DNA from: Haplosporangium gracile
Taxonomy: Eukaryota > Mortierellomycota > Mortierellomycetes > Mortierellales > Mortierellaceae
Assembly (NCBI GenBank): GCA_015499985.1
Contig: JAAAUF010000268.1
Location: 1 to 43,908, forward strand
Length of the DNA: 43,908 nucleotides
Direction of reading: 5' to 3'
Both the position numbers and the translations under genes were made by a program. A model generated the notes under the pieces. The model was not told where the DNA came from. It did no database searches and saw only the letters and a program-made list of their open reading frames with translations. Positions 10,938 to 22,700 of the stretch are shown one piece after another (the first letter of the stretch is position 1; the number at the start of each line of letters is the position of its first letter).

Positions 10938-12311
10938 ATGACTGCTGCAGCCCCATTCGCCCATGAGGACATTCGCCTCATTCGTGCACGCTCGCCCGAC
11001 ATCATCCAGCAGACATGGACCAACAACCGTGTGGAATGGGGACCCTCCCTCGACGAGGAGACCTACTACGCCCGCGAGAGGATTTTGGCCAGTCAGGAGT
11101 TCACCCGTGACAACAAGCTCCAGGTCTGGATCCTTGTCCCCAAGACCTTTGATTCGGCCAAGCCTCAGCTCAACCTGATCCTGTCCGCGGTCGAGACATT
11201 TGAGCGCCCTGGAATCCTCGCCGCGAAGGACCAAGGATTGAAGGATGTGCTCTCGATCAGCGTGGCCTCGGTCTTTACTCCTGCACGCTACCGAGGACGT
11301 GGTTATGCCTCCCTGATGATGAAGTAATACTTCTTTTTTATTCTCGTGAATGTCGTGTACTGCTGATGATAATCCTTGTGCTATGTTCTTTTGTTTTGTG
11401 TTCCCTTATGACCGTTAATTAACCATTCATACATTTTTCTTCTAGGCTTCTTTGGAAGGAGATTAGCAACACGAAAGGCGTGTCATTCTCGTTCCTCTAC
11501 TCGGATGTAGGACCGACCTTCTACGGTCGTCTAGGTTGGACTCCTAAGCGCTCTGAGGAAATAGTCATCCCCACAGCACACACCATCCAGAATTCGAGCT
11601 CGACTGCCGCTACGGATGGTGACATATCGACCGAGCACAACTCGATGACTGTTGAAAAGGTGACAGACTTTAATTTGTTGGAGCTCATTGCGGCGGATAC
11701 CGAGCAGGTGCGCACACTGCTGAAGGCGCAGATCGAGACTGCTTCCCCGTCCAAGGTGTTTGTTGTCGTCACTCCGGAGCCGACTTGTGTACTCTGGTTG
11801 CATGCCCGCGCTCGGTTTACAGCTCAACATATCCTCAAGCTGGAGCAGTATCAGATCACGGAGTGGGGTGCCAAGCAAGGGAAGAGCTTTGCCCTTTGGT
11901 TCCACGACCTGCTCAAGGGCCAGTTGTTTATTATCCGCTGGTACTTGGACCTTAGTGACGGAGATGAGACCGCTCGTGCGCTGATCGACGCTGCGCAGAC
12001 GGAGGCCCGGAAGTGGAAGCTTTCGAAGGTTGTAATCTGGAACCCTGATCAGTCCCTGGCAGATCTGTTGCGATTGGAGATCAAGTATCGAGATAGTGCC
12101 ATCCCCAGTCTGGGGCTCGTTAACTCTACTCTTGAACCCGACAATGTCGAGTGGGTCCACAATGAGAAATATTCCTGGTAAGTTTTCTCTTTTTTTTGCT
12201 TGCTGTCTTTTTTTTGAGTCGAAGAAGAATACGTAGGTCAATGAAGAGGACCTGCCTTGTTCTGCTAACTCATGGTTGACTCACTTCCTCCTATAATTTC
12301 ATAGGTGTTGA
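10938..12311 (+). CDS. LYC1: LYC1-like lysine N-acetyltransferase (GNAT family)
   Basis: Exons 10938-11323, 11446-12177 and 12305-12311 give 374 aa. The GNAT acetyl-CoA loop is visible as RYRGRGYA (117-124) after a beta-strand (LSISVASVFTPA), followed by the helix LMMKLLWKEI. The next strand, FLYSDVGPTFYGRLGW, is the usual 'YSD-G..YY..LGW' signature of fungal LYC1 proteins. The second half (WLHARARF, then FIIRWYLDL and VVIWNPD) is a further GNAT-like fold. LYC1 was defined in Yarrowia as lysine N6-acetyltransferase, the first step of lysine breakdown; the exact substrate here is inferred. The last coding exon is only 7 bases and adds the ends of Trp and then Cys-stop, so the protein ends SWC. 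If the intron is retained, translation stops one residue earlier. Confidence 0.8.
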
Positions 12312-12996
12312 ACAAGAATGCTACTTTCAAGTCTGGCCCTTTTTAGTAAAGATAATAAACAAGCGCATCCAATCGTGGATGTGCCCTTGACAACCGAATT
12401 TGCATTGTTCCAATTTGTTTGGGCGTGACCAATAAAGACGACCTTCATATCTGTTCTGTCTGTTCAATTGCATTTTCGGTGCCCCTTGTTTTTCCCACGT
12501 CGTATCATCTGGCTGTTTCTCGTCTTATTTCTGTGTGCCTTGCTCACAAAAACAAAAGCAAGCGTAATGAGTGAACGCATGATACGGAGCTTAAGAGAGT
12601 TCAAGTGGTATCCCCCTCTCCCGCAGCAAAACAGAAAGGCGCCCGCAGCCGGACAAAGTACAATCCGAGGACAACAAGTAAACGTCGTTGTCAGCGCATC
12701 CATGTCATATCAGCAGAATGTCCATTGACATCATTGCTACCAGACTTGAGCTGTAGGGGCATCCGAGAATGGGAGTTCCCCGAGACTAGAGAGGGGAGCC
12801 TTCTAGAAGTGTCAGGAGACTGGAGTCCGGATGACATCATTGATGGCTTTCTGTCTCTGTCTGCATGACCCACTTTGGAGGTCTCAATTGGGCTGGACTG
12901 GATTAAATTAGTGTTGAGCATTGTTCAAAAAAAAGAAGTGACGACGCGTATTGAGGGATTAGTGATGCAATGCGCACGAAACTCTTTTTTCATCGA

Positions 12997-13005
12997 TATA
13001 AAAAA
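12997..13005 (+). promoter_or_regulatory. TATA-like box of the small charged-protein gene
   Basis: The sequence TATAAAAAA lies about 145 bases before the ATG at 13148. It is followed by a pyrimidine patch and then a CAA/CAAC-rich leader, an arrangement usual for strongly expressed fungal genes. Position and motif are seen; function is inferred. Confidence 0.45.
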
Positions 13006-13045
13006 GACCTTGAGGCGTCCTTCTTTTTTTACTCTTCATCCTTAC

Positions 13046-13109
13046 AACTAACAACAACAACGTCCTCCAACTCACTCACACTACCACCTACAACAACAAC
13101 AACAACACA
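13046..13109 (+). repeat. CAA-rich leader repeat
   Basis: Stacked CAA and CAAC units (for example acaacaacaacaacaac) lie in the presumed 5' leader of the 13148 gene. Unstructured CAA leaders usually favour efficient scanning by ribosomes. Confidence 0.5.
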
Positions 13110-13147
13110 ACCAACCCCCAAACCCACAAATAACACTTATATACACA

Positions 13148-13658
13148 ATGGATTCCTCAACTGAGAACAAGGCTAACCGCGCTCCCGCCGCCAAGGTCGG
13201 AGGTATGCGTGTCGGAGCGCCAGATCATCCTGTCCCCGTCGTCCGCAAGTAAGTATATTTTCCCTTCTCGCTTGTCCTTGTCCTTTGCTTATTCCCTTCT
13301 TGCTATCAGCGCCTTTATGCTTCAATTGCCAATACGTCTTGCCACAGAGACCATAATAACTAATCTTCCTTCTCACTCTTTTTTTTCACTCCTCGCTCTT
13401 CTCAAACAAAAAAGGGAACATGAACGCAAGCCCGCCAACACCGAGGAGAACAACGAGGACGAGCGTGAGATCGAAAAGACCGATCAGTTCGAGTACGAGA
13501 AGCAAACCCGTCTGGCTGCTGCTGAGCGTCTTGCCAGGATGCAGGAGAACCAGCCCAAGAACGAGATCAACAACACTTTCCGCCAGAAGGAGAACATCCA
13601 CGTCGGTCAGCCTATTCTCCACAACCACTCCAAGTCTGGTGCCGCCGCCCAGCACTAA
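13148..13658 (+). CDS. Small charged protein, weak resemblance to death-associated protein 1 (DAP1)
   Basis: Exons 13148-13248 and 13415-13658 give 114 aa. The protein is very hydrophilic, without hydrophobic segments, and looks disordered apart from a probable helix (FEYEKQTRLAAAERLARMQ). Near the N-terminus, APAAKVGGMRV resembles the AVKAGGMR motif of animal DAP1/DAPL1 proteins, which have similar size and composition. The remainder does not align convincingly, so the family call is tentative. The start is supported by the CAA-rich leader and the TATA-like element upstream. The intron is GT-AG with a pyrimidine-rich tract and joins an AA|G lysine codon. If not DAP-like, it is an unknown conserved small fungal protein. 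The gene itself is secure because both exons share one frame of consistent composition. Confidence 0.7.
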
Positions 13659-14140
13659 ACGGTTACTATTCCCTTTATGACCCCCTACGACTCTTCTTAA
13701 TCTGTGGGAAATAATCAAGTCAACGGACGAGCCGCCACCTGTATTTTTTTATTCCAACAACAACACACCACACACAACACGCACCTAAAAAAAAAAAAAG
13801 AAAGGAGGCGGTTGCAATAGAGATAGATTGATGGAGTGAGGGGACAGACCATCGCTCACTTTTCCTTTTTCTCTTTTGCCGCATGAATTTGCGCGCACCG
13901 TCCATTCTGTTTCTCCACACGACCAACTTTGTACATACTCCGGAAATAAAAAAAACGTGACTTGATCGCTACGATTACTATCCCCATTGCAGTTAGAGAA
14001 TGAGAAGGAGCCTTCGACTTGAGTGAAAAAATTCAGAAAGCCACCTTCCTTTTTGTCTTTGACGTGCTGTTCTGATCAGCCTTTGGTTTTTTAATTACTC
14101 CTCTCACACTCTCGTCTCCAACACACAAGAAGCAGGAACT
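13659..14140. other. Intergenic between the small charged-protein gene and CWC27
   Basis: No gene is visible in 482 bases. It holds an A run of about 13 near 13787, an AAATAAAA polyadenylation-like signal near 13946, and the CWC27 leader. Minus-strand frames here lack start context and family resemblance. Confidence 0.5.
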
Positions 14141-16524
14141 ATGAGTAACATCTACCTCCTGGAGCCACACACAAAGTACACCGCCATTCAGCAGCACCCA
14201 AAGACAATAGCCACGATTGAGAACAGTTCGACCATGACCATGACGCATCAAGGAAAACACAAACACTAACGACATCGTCCTAAATACATTATCTCTCTTT
14301 CAACCTTTTAGTGGCAAAGTCATTCTTCACACAACGTACGGCGACATCTCAATAGAGCTCTGGCCCAAAGAGGCACCTAAAGCCTGCAGGAACTTTGTTC
14401 AACTCTGTATGGAGGGTTATTACAACGACACTATCTTCCATCGTATCGTCGCAAACTTCATTGTTCAGGGCGGTGATCCTGAGGGGACCGGATTGGGAGG
14501 GGAGTCAGTTTATGAGGGTGGTAGGCCGTTTGCGGACGAGTTTCATTCTCGACTGCGGTTTGTGCGTCGTGGGTTGGTGGCCATGGCGAATTCGGGCGTG
14601 CCGAATGATAATAGGAGTCAGTTCTTTATTACCCTGGATGCTACCATGGAGCTGCAGAACAAGCACACCATCTTTGGCAAGGTATGTCATCATATTGTTT
14701 ATAAGGCAACGCTCTTTACGTGTCAAGTGATCTCATATCGGTTTCAATTGATCAAAAAAAAGCAGGCAGTGATTACATCCAAGCAAGAGACTGACATTTA
14801 TTGAATTGATACAGATCGCGGGAGATACAATCTTCAACGTGCTCAAGATTGGAGGACTGGAAGTGGACGCGGATGAGCGACCCCTGTACCCACCCAAGGT
14901 CACTAGCTGCACCATCGTCGTCAATCCCTTTGATGATATTATCCCCAGAATGTCTCGGCAGGAACAGGAGGCATTGCGTCTCAAGGTGCTGGAAGCACAG
15001 AAGAAGCCCGAGAAGCAGAAAAAACTGAAAAAGTATGTCATTGTAATCACACATGCAAGGAGCTAGTTGTAGAGATAATTATGTAGACTCATTATTGTCG
15101 TCCTACTTTTGCTATTCGATCGTAGAAACGTGGCGCTACTGTCGTTCGCGGATGATGCGCCTGATATAGCCATGGACGAGGACAACAACAGCAACCAGGA
15201 GGACAGCAAGCGGAAAAAGAAGATGCTCAGTAGTCACGACCTCCTGGAGGATGATCCAACCCTCAGTAGGGATATCGATCACAAACTGGTCTCAGAGATT
15301 CGTGGCGGCGGTGGATCTTCGGCGAAGCGGAAGGCGTCAAACGGGGACAGGGGTGAGGAAGGACAGGGACAGGATCACATGGATGTGGATGATACCAACG
15401 AGAGCATCAACGCGTTTGAGCAACGGATGCGGGATCAAGTTCGGGAGAAACTGAAAAAGGCTAGGTTAGCAAAGGAGTCATCATCGTCAACATCGACGAA
15501 TGTCGAGTCCAAGACCGAGTCTTCCTCCTCAGCATCATTATCACCCAATATACCAGCTGCAGTACCAGAACCAACAGCACCAGCAAAACCGGCTCTTTCT
15601 GCAGGAGAGCGAGTTCGCCAGGAGATCCAAAAGCTGGAGGGCGACATTCGCAAAATGCATAACCGTGGCTCGGACAGAGAAGCTGCCGAGGCAGCCAAGA
15701 AGAAGCCCAAGGTCTCTCTTTTGCAGCTAGAGCGAGAGCAGTACAAAACCCGTGCCGAGAGTAAAGGAGGCGACAGCAGGAAGAAATCCAGGGCCGCCAT
15801 CAATACCGAGAAGGAACGAGAATTGCTCGACAAGTTATCGGCGTTCGAGACCAAGGTCTTTGCCATGGCTCGTGAGCCAGAACCCAACCCGGTCCCTAAG
15901 AAGAACGACGCCCCGCCCTGTGAGATCCATGGCATCCCGTCATGTGAGTCGTGTCAAGACACTACCACCTTTGAATCCAAGAAGACGAAACAGCTGGAAG
16001 TGGGTCACAGCGACGACGAGCTGGTGCCTGAGGACGATTCGGACGACGATATCGGGTGGATGCAACACAAGCTGGTTTTTGAGAAGGATCTAAAGGGGAA
16101 GGATGTCTCGCTCGCTTCTAAACGGGACGATGCGAACGAGTATATAGTCATTGATCCACTCAACAAGGCCGCGTCCACCACTGCTGCATTGGCGGTCGAG
16201 AAGCAACGGAGTCTGGAAAAGTTCAAGCGCACGCACCAACAGCAGGACAGTAGAAGGGATCGTAAACCGTATGGTGGTAGTGGCGGTAGTTTGTATGATC
16301 GCTCATCAAAGGATTCCTCTTCACCGCATCAGAGAAGCGACGATCAGGGTCGATCTGGGCACAGCCGAGATAGCCGAGATAGTCGGGATAACCGAAATAG
16401 TCGCGACGGCCGCGATAGTCGTGATAGCGGCGACAGAGGTCATAGGGACAGTCGCGACAGTCGGGATCGGCGGGATCGCCGCGATAGTAGAAATAGTAAG
16501 GACAGCCGGGATCGTCGTTGGTGA
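14141..16524 (+). CDS. CWC27: CWC27 spliceosomal cyclophilin with an Arg/Asp/Ser-rich tail
   Basis: Exons 14141-14175, 14312-14681, 14815-15032, 15126-16524; 673 aa. The N-terminus (MSNIYLLEPHTN, then GKVILHTTYGDISIELW) and the cyclophilin core (FHRIVANFIVQGGD, GGESVYEGGRPFADEFHSR, NKHTIFGK) match CWC27/NY-CO-10, which joins the activated spliceosome with CWC22. The Arg, Phe and Gln of the active site are kept. The Trp used by active cyclophilins is replaced by Glu (MELQNKH), as in human CWC27, so isomerase activity is doubtful. After PFDDIIPR comes the family segment LLSFADDAP and SSHDLLEDDPTL. The protein is about 200 aa longer than human CWC27 (472 aa). The extra part includes a highly charged middle and an RD/RS-like tail from about residue 586. 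It is convergent with the DNA-PKcs gene, 135 bases away. Confidence 0.95.
16361..16521 (+). repeat. Imperfect Arg-Asp-Ser codon repeat in the CWC27 tail
   Basis: Tandem, degenerate 9-12 base units of the form agyCGnGAy encode repeated D-S-R-D and D-R-R-D. Synonymous variation between units is high, so the array is not a recent slippage product. The product is an RS/RD-like domain of the kind found in splicing factors. Confidence 0.75.
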
Positions 16525-16659
16525 ATAATACAATAACAATAACCTGCACTTCACATCCCACTTCTAATTCGTATTAATGCGTATTTTTTAATCGATACCT
16601 GCAAATGAATTAATGAACTATTGCCACAACAACAACTATTACTCATCCTTCTTCTCCTT

Positions 16660-16780
16660 TTACACCCAAGGCATCCATCCAATCCAGGCGCGTCCAAGGA
16701 TGTCAAGGTCCGTAGACATATCGATCAAACATTCGACCTGAGCCTGGACACTGATGCAGACCTTGCCTTGTCGCGCGCGC
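16660..16780 (-). other. FATC region of DNA-PKcs
   Basis: The C-terminal ~35 residues (VSVQAQVECLIDMSTDLDILGRAW-type pattern, ending WIGWMPWV) align with the vertebrate DNA-PKcs end (LIDQAT-like segment, ILGRTWEGWEPW). The FATC domain packs on the kinase activation loop and is needed for activity. Confidence 0.9.
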
Positions 16781-19700
16781 TCATTGAACTGCTTATCACC
16801 CAGCGTGGTCTTCACCAACGAGGACAAGAACCCCTTGTTCGCATGACCCAGGTTCAGCTCTGCCGCCGTCAGATGTGCAGGATTGTAGCCCTCGAGTTTC
16901 TTGCGAGCGATACCCATCTTCTGTTGCAAGTACCATGCCGGAGGGGTCACACTCTCCTCATCAATCTCAAACGACGCCATATCACCACCTCGTTTCTCTG
17001 TTAGGGGGTCCAGTAGATAAGAATATACGAAGACATGTTAGTGCGTGTTCAATTGAGGTCATTATGGTGCACCGACATTATAACATTGAGACATCCATAG
17101 TTTTTCTTACTTTGCTCCCTGGCTTGGTTGATAGCGTGCTTCCTCCAGTCGAGCAGCGGCTCCTTGACAAAAATGTCCATGGTATTCAAAATCACGTCTC
17201 TCTTGCTCTGCAGTGCCTTCATAATACACACCATCGGGTGCTCCAAAAGACCCTTGCTACCCAATGGATTCAAAAACGCCTCCAGTTGTCGCGTGAGACG
17301 GAATGGCGTCAATTCAGGCACAGGAAGCGCCTCCGTTGCCGAGCCAAACGCGTGACCAAAATCAATGGGGATCAGACAGCCTGTCGACAGGTTGACCAAA
17401 AAGTTCTCCAAATGTCGATCTCCAATACCGAGAATGTAAGAACAGATGTTCACGGCCGCCAAACTCTTTGCAAACTCGGACCGCAGCATCAAAAAGGCCT
17501 CGGGTGACGCCGCAAGACGGACAATCGACTGGCGCAAAAGATCTTCTCGGAAGAGGCTGTGCAAGTTCTCCATGTGCTTGACCACCTTGTCGCGCGTGCC
17601 ATGCTTAAAGAGTTCGTGATACCCTAATGTCCAACGTAAAATACCACTGATTAGTTTCTGAAAGCAAGCACGAACCAAAGGGTGTGGAATATGATACTGG
17701 GCCGAGAGCTCAAATCAATAACATACCATTCATTTCTCCCTTGAACGAGGCGACAAAGCGAGAGTGCTGCTCCTGCGCTCGTCTCCATCCGTCCTTGCTC
17801 GGCAGCTCGCCTTCGATACAGTGACGCAATGGCTTGGTGTTATCAACCCACTCCAGGATACCGAGCGAACCAGACATGGGAATGACCTTGTATGTTCCAA
17901 CGCTGATATTCTGCTGTGAGCACTGGGGGTCCTTCAGCATCAGGTCATTCATCAGACTGAATAACTGCTGGACACGTTGATCCAAACGAAGATCCTCTCC
18001 TCCCTATTTGTTAGGAAACCGCAAATCTCGGTATTAATAACCAACTTGATCATTGCTTGATATGGGGTGCAATTTGCGTTGATATCATAAAATAAATTAC
18101 CTTCACCAAAAAGAGATGCTCCTTTTCATCGCTTCCAAGAATTGACAGTCGCTTTGGTTTACGAATAGAGCTCATCACGAGGAGGCGCTGGTCAAATCGC
18201 TGAATAGTAGCGATCTGAGTTGGTGGCCTGGCTCCTGTGTATTGACCTGGAATGTCAATAGACTCGTTCGGATAGTCCAAGGCCTGGAATCCACTCAGCC
18301 TAGTATGGTTGGAGCAAAGCGTGATAGTTAGTTGCTGTACATCCACACGCGCTCATGGACAGACAATAGTCAAATATGTATCTAAACTTACCAAGGCGAG
18401 TAGGACTTCAACAGTTCAGCGTCGCTCTTCTTGGGAAGATCACGGACGTTCTGTATCTCGCCCCTGACAAGCTTGATGATATTGTTGTTGAAATCCTTGT
18501 TGCTCATCGTGGCCAGTTTCTGACCCGTCTTGCCTGTGAAATATGAACAGCGGCGTTGGACGACGATTGGTTAGTTTGAAACACACTCACGAAAATATCA
18601 TCATTTACGGCAGCAAACCAAAGAAGAGTTAAACGTGCCACAGAGACTATCCATCTTCGAGCCTATCCTGGAGGCAAAACCTTTGGCAATTACTCCAACT
18701 CGAGAGTCGCTTGCATCCAGCATCAGGCGGCGCAGATCTTGGTACAGTGTCATGATCTGGTCCGCATTCTTTGCTTTGTTCGGAAAGAGAATCTGTAGGA
18801 GAAAAGAAGGAAAGAAAATTTGTCAAATATTTCAGTTCAAAAAAAGACGTAAAAGTGAAACTCGAGTCGGTGCATGCAAGTCCAAGCACATACCAAAGTC
18901 TGCTCCAGCCAATCCTTCAGCAAGTGTTCGGGGTTCGTAAGCCGTCTGAGCTCAAAGATAAAGTCTTCCTTCAAAGGCGAGGCAATCTCTCGCTTCAATT
19001 TGGTGAACTCGGCCTTGCGCCTCTCTCCTGCAGAGTCTCTCTCGAATATGTAGTTCTCAGCACTGATCGTCAACGGATAATAAAGAGCGTTGGGATATTG
19101 TTTGGCGATCTACAGTTACGAGCGTGGGTAAATAGTGTCAGAAAAGTTGGCAGCCAATCGTGCATCAAAAATGGCGGTGCAATGTTCCCGGCCATCATCA
19201 ACGAGTATTACCATTTTCAGGATAGGCATGACGCAGGAACCAGTGGGTTTGTCAAGGATTGCAACCATCTGTGGGATCCAGCAAACGAATGTCCAGCAGC
19301 CGGGGAATGATGACACCTAGATGGAATTTGTATCAAGAGCGACAAGTTACGTTAGCACGTTCGCGATACAGTGCCACTTGGGTCAGCAACCTAGAAACGT
19401 TTGCAAGAGGATCACGTACCAGTTCTGTGAATGATTTTTGAGTCGAAGGGTAGATCTCGATGACCTGAAGCAGCCGTGGGAAGAGCTCTGTGACGCCCAT
19501 TTCTTCATCCCTCATTGACAGCAATGTATCTCTGATCAAAAGTTGTGCGTACACGGCCAAATCCCGATCAGTCTATCAGGTCACGAAAAGTATTTAACAG
19601 CGGAAAAGATAGCATTCGGTGGCGGAAAGGATTAGCCCATCCGCGCTTGCAGCTTTTAGGAGATTCACTATATCCTAAAGATTTAGACTCACCATCGTTG

Positions 19701-22700
19701 TATCGCCCTGTTCTTCCTGGTTCTCGTAGTGTCGCAGGATCTTGTCGCAATAGTTGGCTGTGGTCAAGCGCAGCTTTTTAGTCATCTAGTGCAAGGAAAG
19801 CCAAGGTAACATGTATGTGTTTAGTCCTTACTTTGAAGCGACTTGCAGGTTCGCAGAAGAAGAAAATGAACGCGTTACTTACATGCTCACCAGCCCCGAC
19901 TAAAGCGGCTGCTTCAAGGCACTCAAAGCCGCGCTTCTGAAGTTCTTGCAGGATATCGACGCCACCCCCATGCGAGCGAAGGAGCTGTTGAGCCCACTCA
20001 CTCGCCTTCAAGCGGTTGTATACACTTCTGTCATTCTGATCTTCATCTTCTTTCTTGACCTTCTTCGACTCTGCGATGAGGTCGTACAAGAGACTGTATG
20101 ATGTGCTGCCTAGCAGTTTCAGTCCAACGGTTTGAACCGGGTTAAGATCCCTGGCTTTCCTCTATTATATCAGTCAAAGTCAACGAGTCAGTACCTTGTC
20201 CATATCCCTGTACAAAGCAAGATGGATAGAATAGCTGCGAAGCGCAATTCACTTACAGAGTACTCCTCGTATGAACCCATGACCTCAATCAAGGTATCAA
20301 CCTTGGCTGTACGATCCAAGTCTGTTTCAGCCTTGGAAAGACCAAGTTTCAACTGACTCTGGTAGATGTCATACTTTGGAGCCGACAAGAGTTTCATGGC
20401 CGTGATACAGTTGTTGGCGACATAAAAGTTGCCTTGATCGCGGGAGGCAGCCGACATCTGCAAGAAATTGCGAATTTGATGGTTCGAAACCATCGCTTCT
20501 TGCTTTCTCGAATACTATAAAGGCGACACAGTCATCCTCGGTTAGTATTCAATCCAAATGTATTAGTGGAGACGAACTCATCTCTCAATTATTTAGCTCC
20601 ACTTGCCGGAAGAGCCTCTTCCAATCGCTGGACCATGAGCCTGCGGTCCTCAACAATGTTGTTCCAGGTGATCATGGTGTCAGTAGTTTTGCCGGGATAG
20701 CGACGCTCCCACCGCGTAAGCAAGGAACCCAAGGGATCCGTAGGTGCAGCTCGCAAAGCTTCGTCCATGCTACTCAAAAACTCTTCCATCTCCACAATCT
20801 AGTGACATAAATATAGGCAAGCTATGTGTAAGATGCCGTGTATTAGGCGTTGAGCATATGTGTGAAGACTAACTGTTCAAATGACATACCTGCTGCAGAT
20901 TGGCCAGCTCATGCAATCGTGGCTTCCCTGAGAGAGGATGGAGATTCGACCATTTTGAAAGAAACCTCTCGTACGATCTGCGGACATAGTGAGACGCTTG
21001 CTTGAAGTCTTTCCTGATGATCGCCGCCAGGGCCAGCTCTATTTGGTATGCAACAACATGAAATATGTCATTGTTTCTGTTAGAGCAACGTGCATAACAT
21101 GACAGAGTCCACTGTAAGTTTCTCATACATAGAGATACTATACCTGGCTGATATTGCGTGACGAGAACATGCCGATGGGCCGTATGGCTCATGGCTTCGT
21201 CAATGAACGCGAATAGAGGGTTGGGAGAATCAGCGGACCAAGGCTCGAGCATTTCTTCGTCACGCTTGCCGTCAAAGAGCTTGATGTAACTGGTCAAGAA
21301 GTAGTGCAAATATGGATCCTGGTAATCGTCTGTCCAGATATCCTGTGGGTTCTGCTCTAGATCCGACATCATGTTGGCCTCCAGGTAACCCCAGTCGGCC
21401 AAATGCTCCAAACACTCGAGACGTCCATGTGCCCAAATGCTCTGTTCGACATCGTCCACATGTATCTCGTTGGCGAAATGTTTGGTGATACCGTCAAAGT
21501 AGATCTTGACTGCGCCATCGTAGTCTCCAACGACCTCAGCGGCAATGGCTGCACTAGTAAATTCTGTCGTGGCGATCTTACTCTCGTAGATGCTCTTGAA
21601 GACATCCTTCTCGTCGATCGACTTGTAGACCGTTGCCAGATCGACCCAGTTCTTTCTCTTGAGGTCATGAAAGCCTGAGCCGCCAGTCTTTTGTCGTTTG
21701 TTGGACCGTTCTCGGGGGTCTGAATACTGGATCTGTTTCTCCAGCAGAATGATGCCCAAGTGTTGGTTCGAACTGCGGATGGATACCTTAGAGATTAGAT
21801 CGGACGAAATATCGGCCTCGCCATAGTCATGACAAATGCGAAGGATACTGCCAATGAATGGGGTGTAAAGAACTGTCGATCGCTCTAACAATATCCTGAA
21901 CCCACCGATCAATCCATTCTTGAATAAAATCGCCTCCTCCTCCTTTAACATTAAAATCGGAGAAATGTCTGTTAGTTAACGACAACAAGGTTGGTATAGG
22001 ATTAAGTCACGCGCATTTTCCAATACTTACAGTATCAATCTGTGAGTCAGCTTGATTCACCAATCCCATCACCAGTTTGCTGAACAACATCCTGCAGATC
22101 TCGACATCTAACTCGGCCAGGCGCTGGAGAGGTTTGAGAATGTCCGCGTATGGGATTTGGATGTCTGGGAGGTCACCCGCTCTGTACTTCCGAATCATGC
22201 TCACACTCCTAGTTCGAGCGCTCTCCTTGTCAAGTGTTGCCTGTGCCAAGTTCTGGACCCTCGCGTCATGCGCGCGCTTGAATCGAGCGGCTTGCGTCGC
22301 CTGATCCGTCTTAAAACCTCGGTATTGCAAACGGCGGTATTTTTGGTTGGGTGCTTCGGCAAAGCTAAAAAAGTTTTTAGTCAAAGCAATGTTACACACG
22401 TCAACCCAAGGGTTTCGAAATGAGAAGATTGTCGTAATTTTTGTGAAATAAACTTACAGTGAAGGCGCCATGGTGCCATCTTGGGTTGAAGGGTTTTTGA
22501 ATAAGAGGGCAGAGCTTGAGTTTGATATTCCTCCAAGCTGAGTCCTAATCCCTGGCGCGCCTCCGTCCATTGTCATACTAAACTCAAATGTAGACTGGGT
22601 CGCTCGAAGTTCATCTTCAGCGAGGGTCGTTTGAGTACGCGTGACCTAAAGTTATGATTACGAATGCTGCATCAGTTCCCTATTCAAGTCAGATTACATT

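Larger units (their letters stand above)
12312..13147. other. Intergenic, no gene seen
   Basis: This 836-base stretch holds the 3' end of the LYC1-like gene (polyadenylation-like signals near 12350 and 12430) and the promoter of the small charged-protein gene. The middle part has only short frames with unlike composition on both strands, and no tRNA or recognisable ncRNA was found. Confidence 0.5.
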
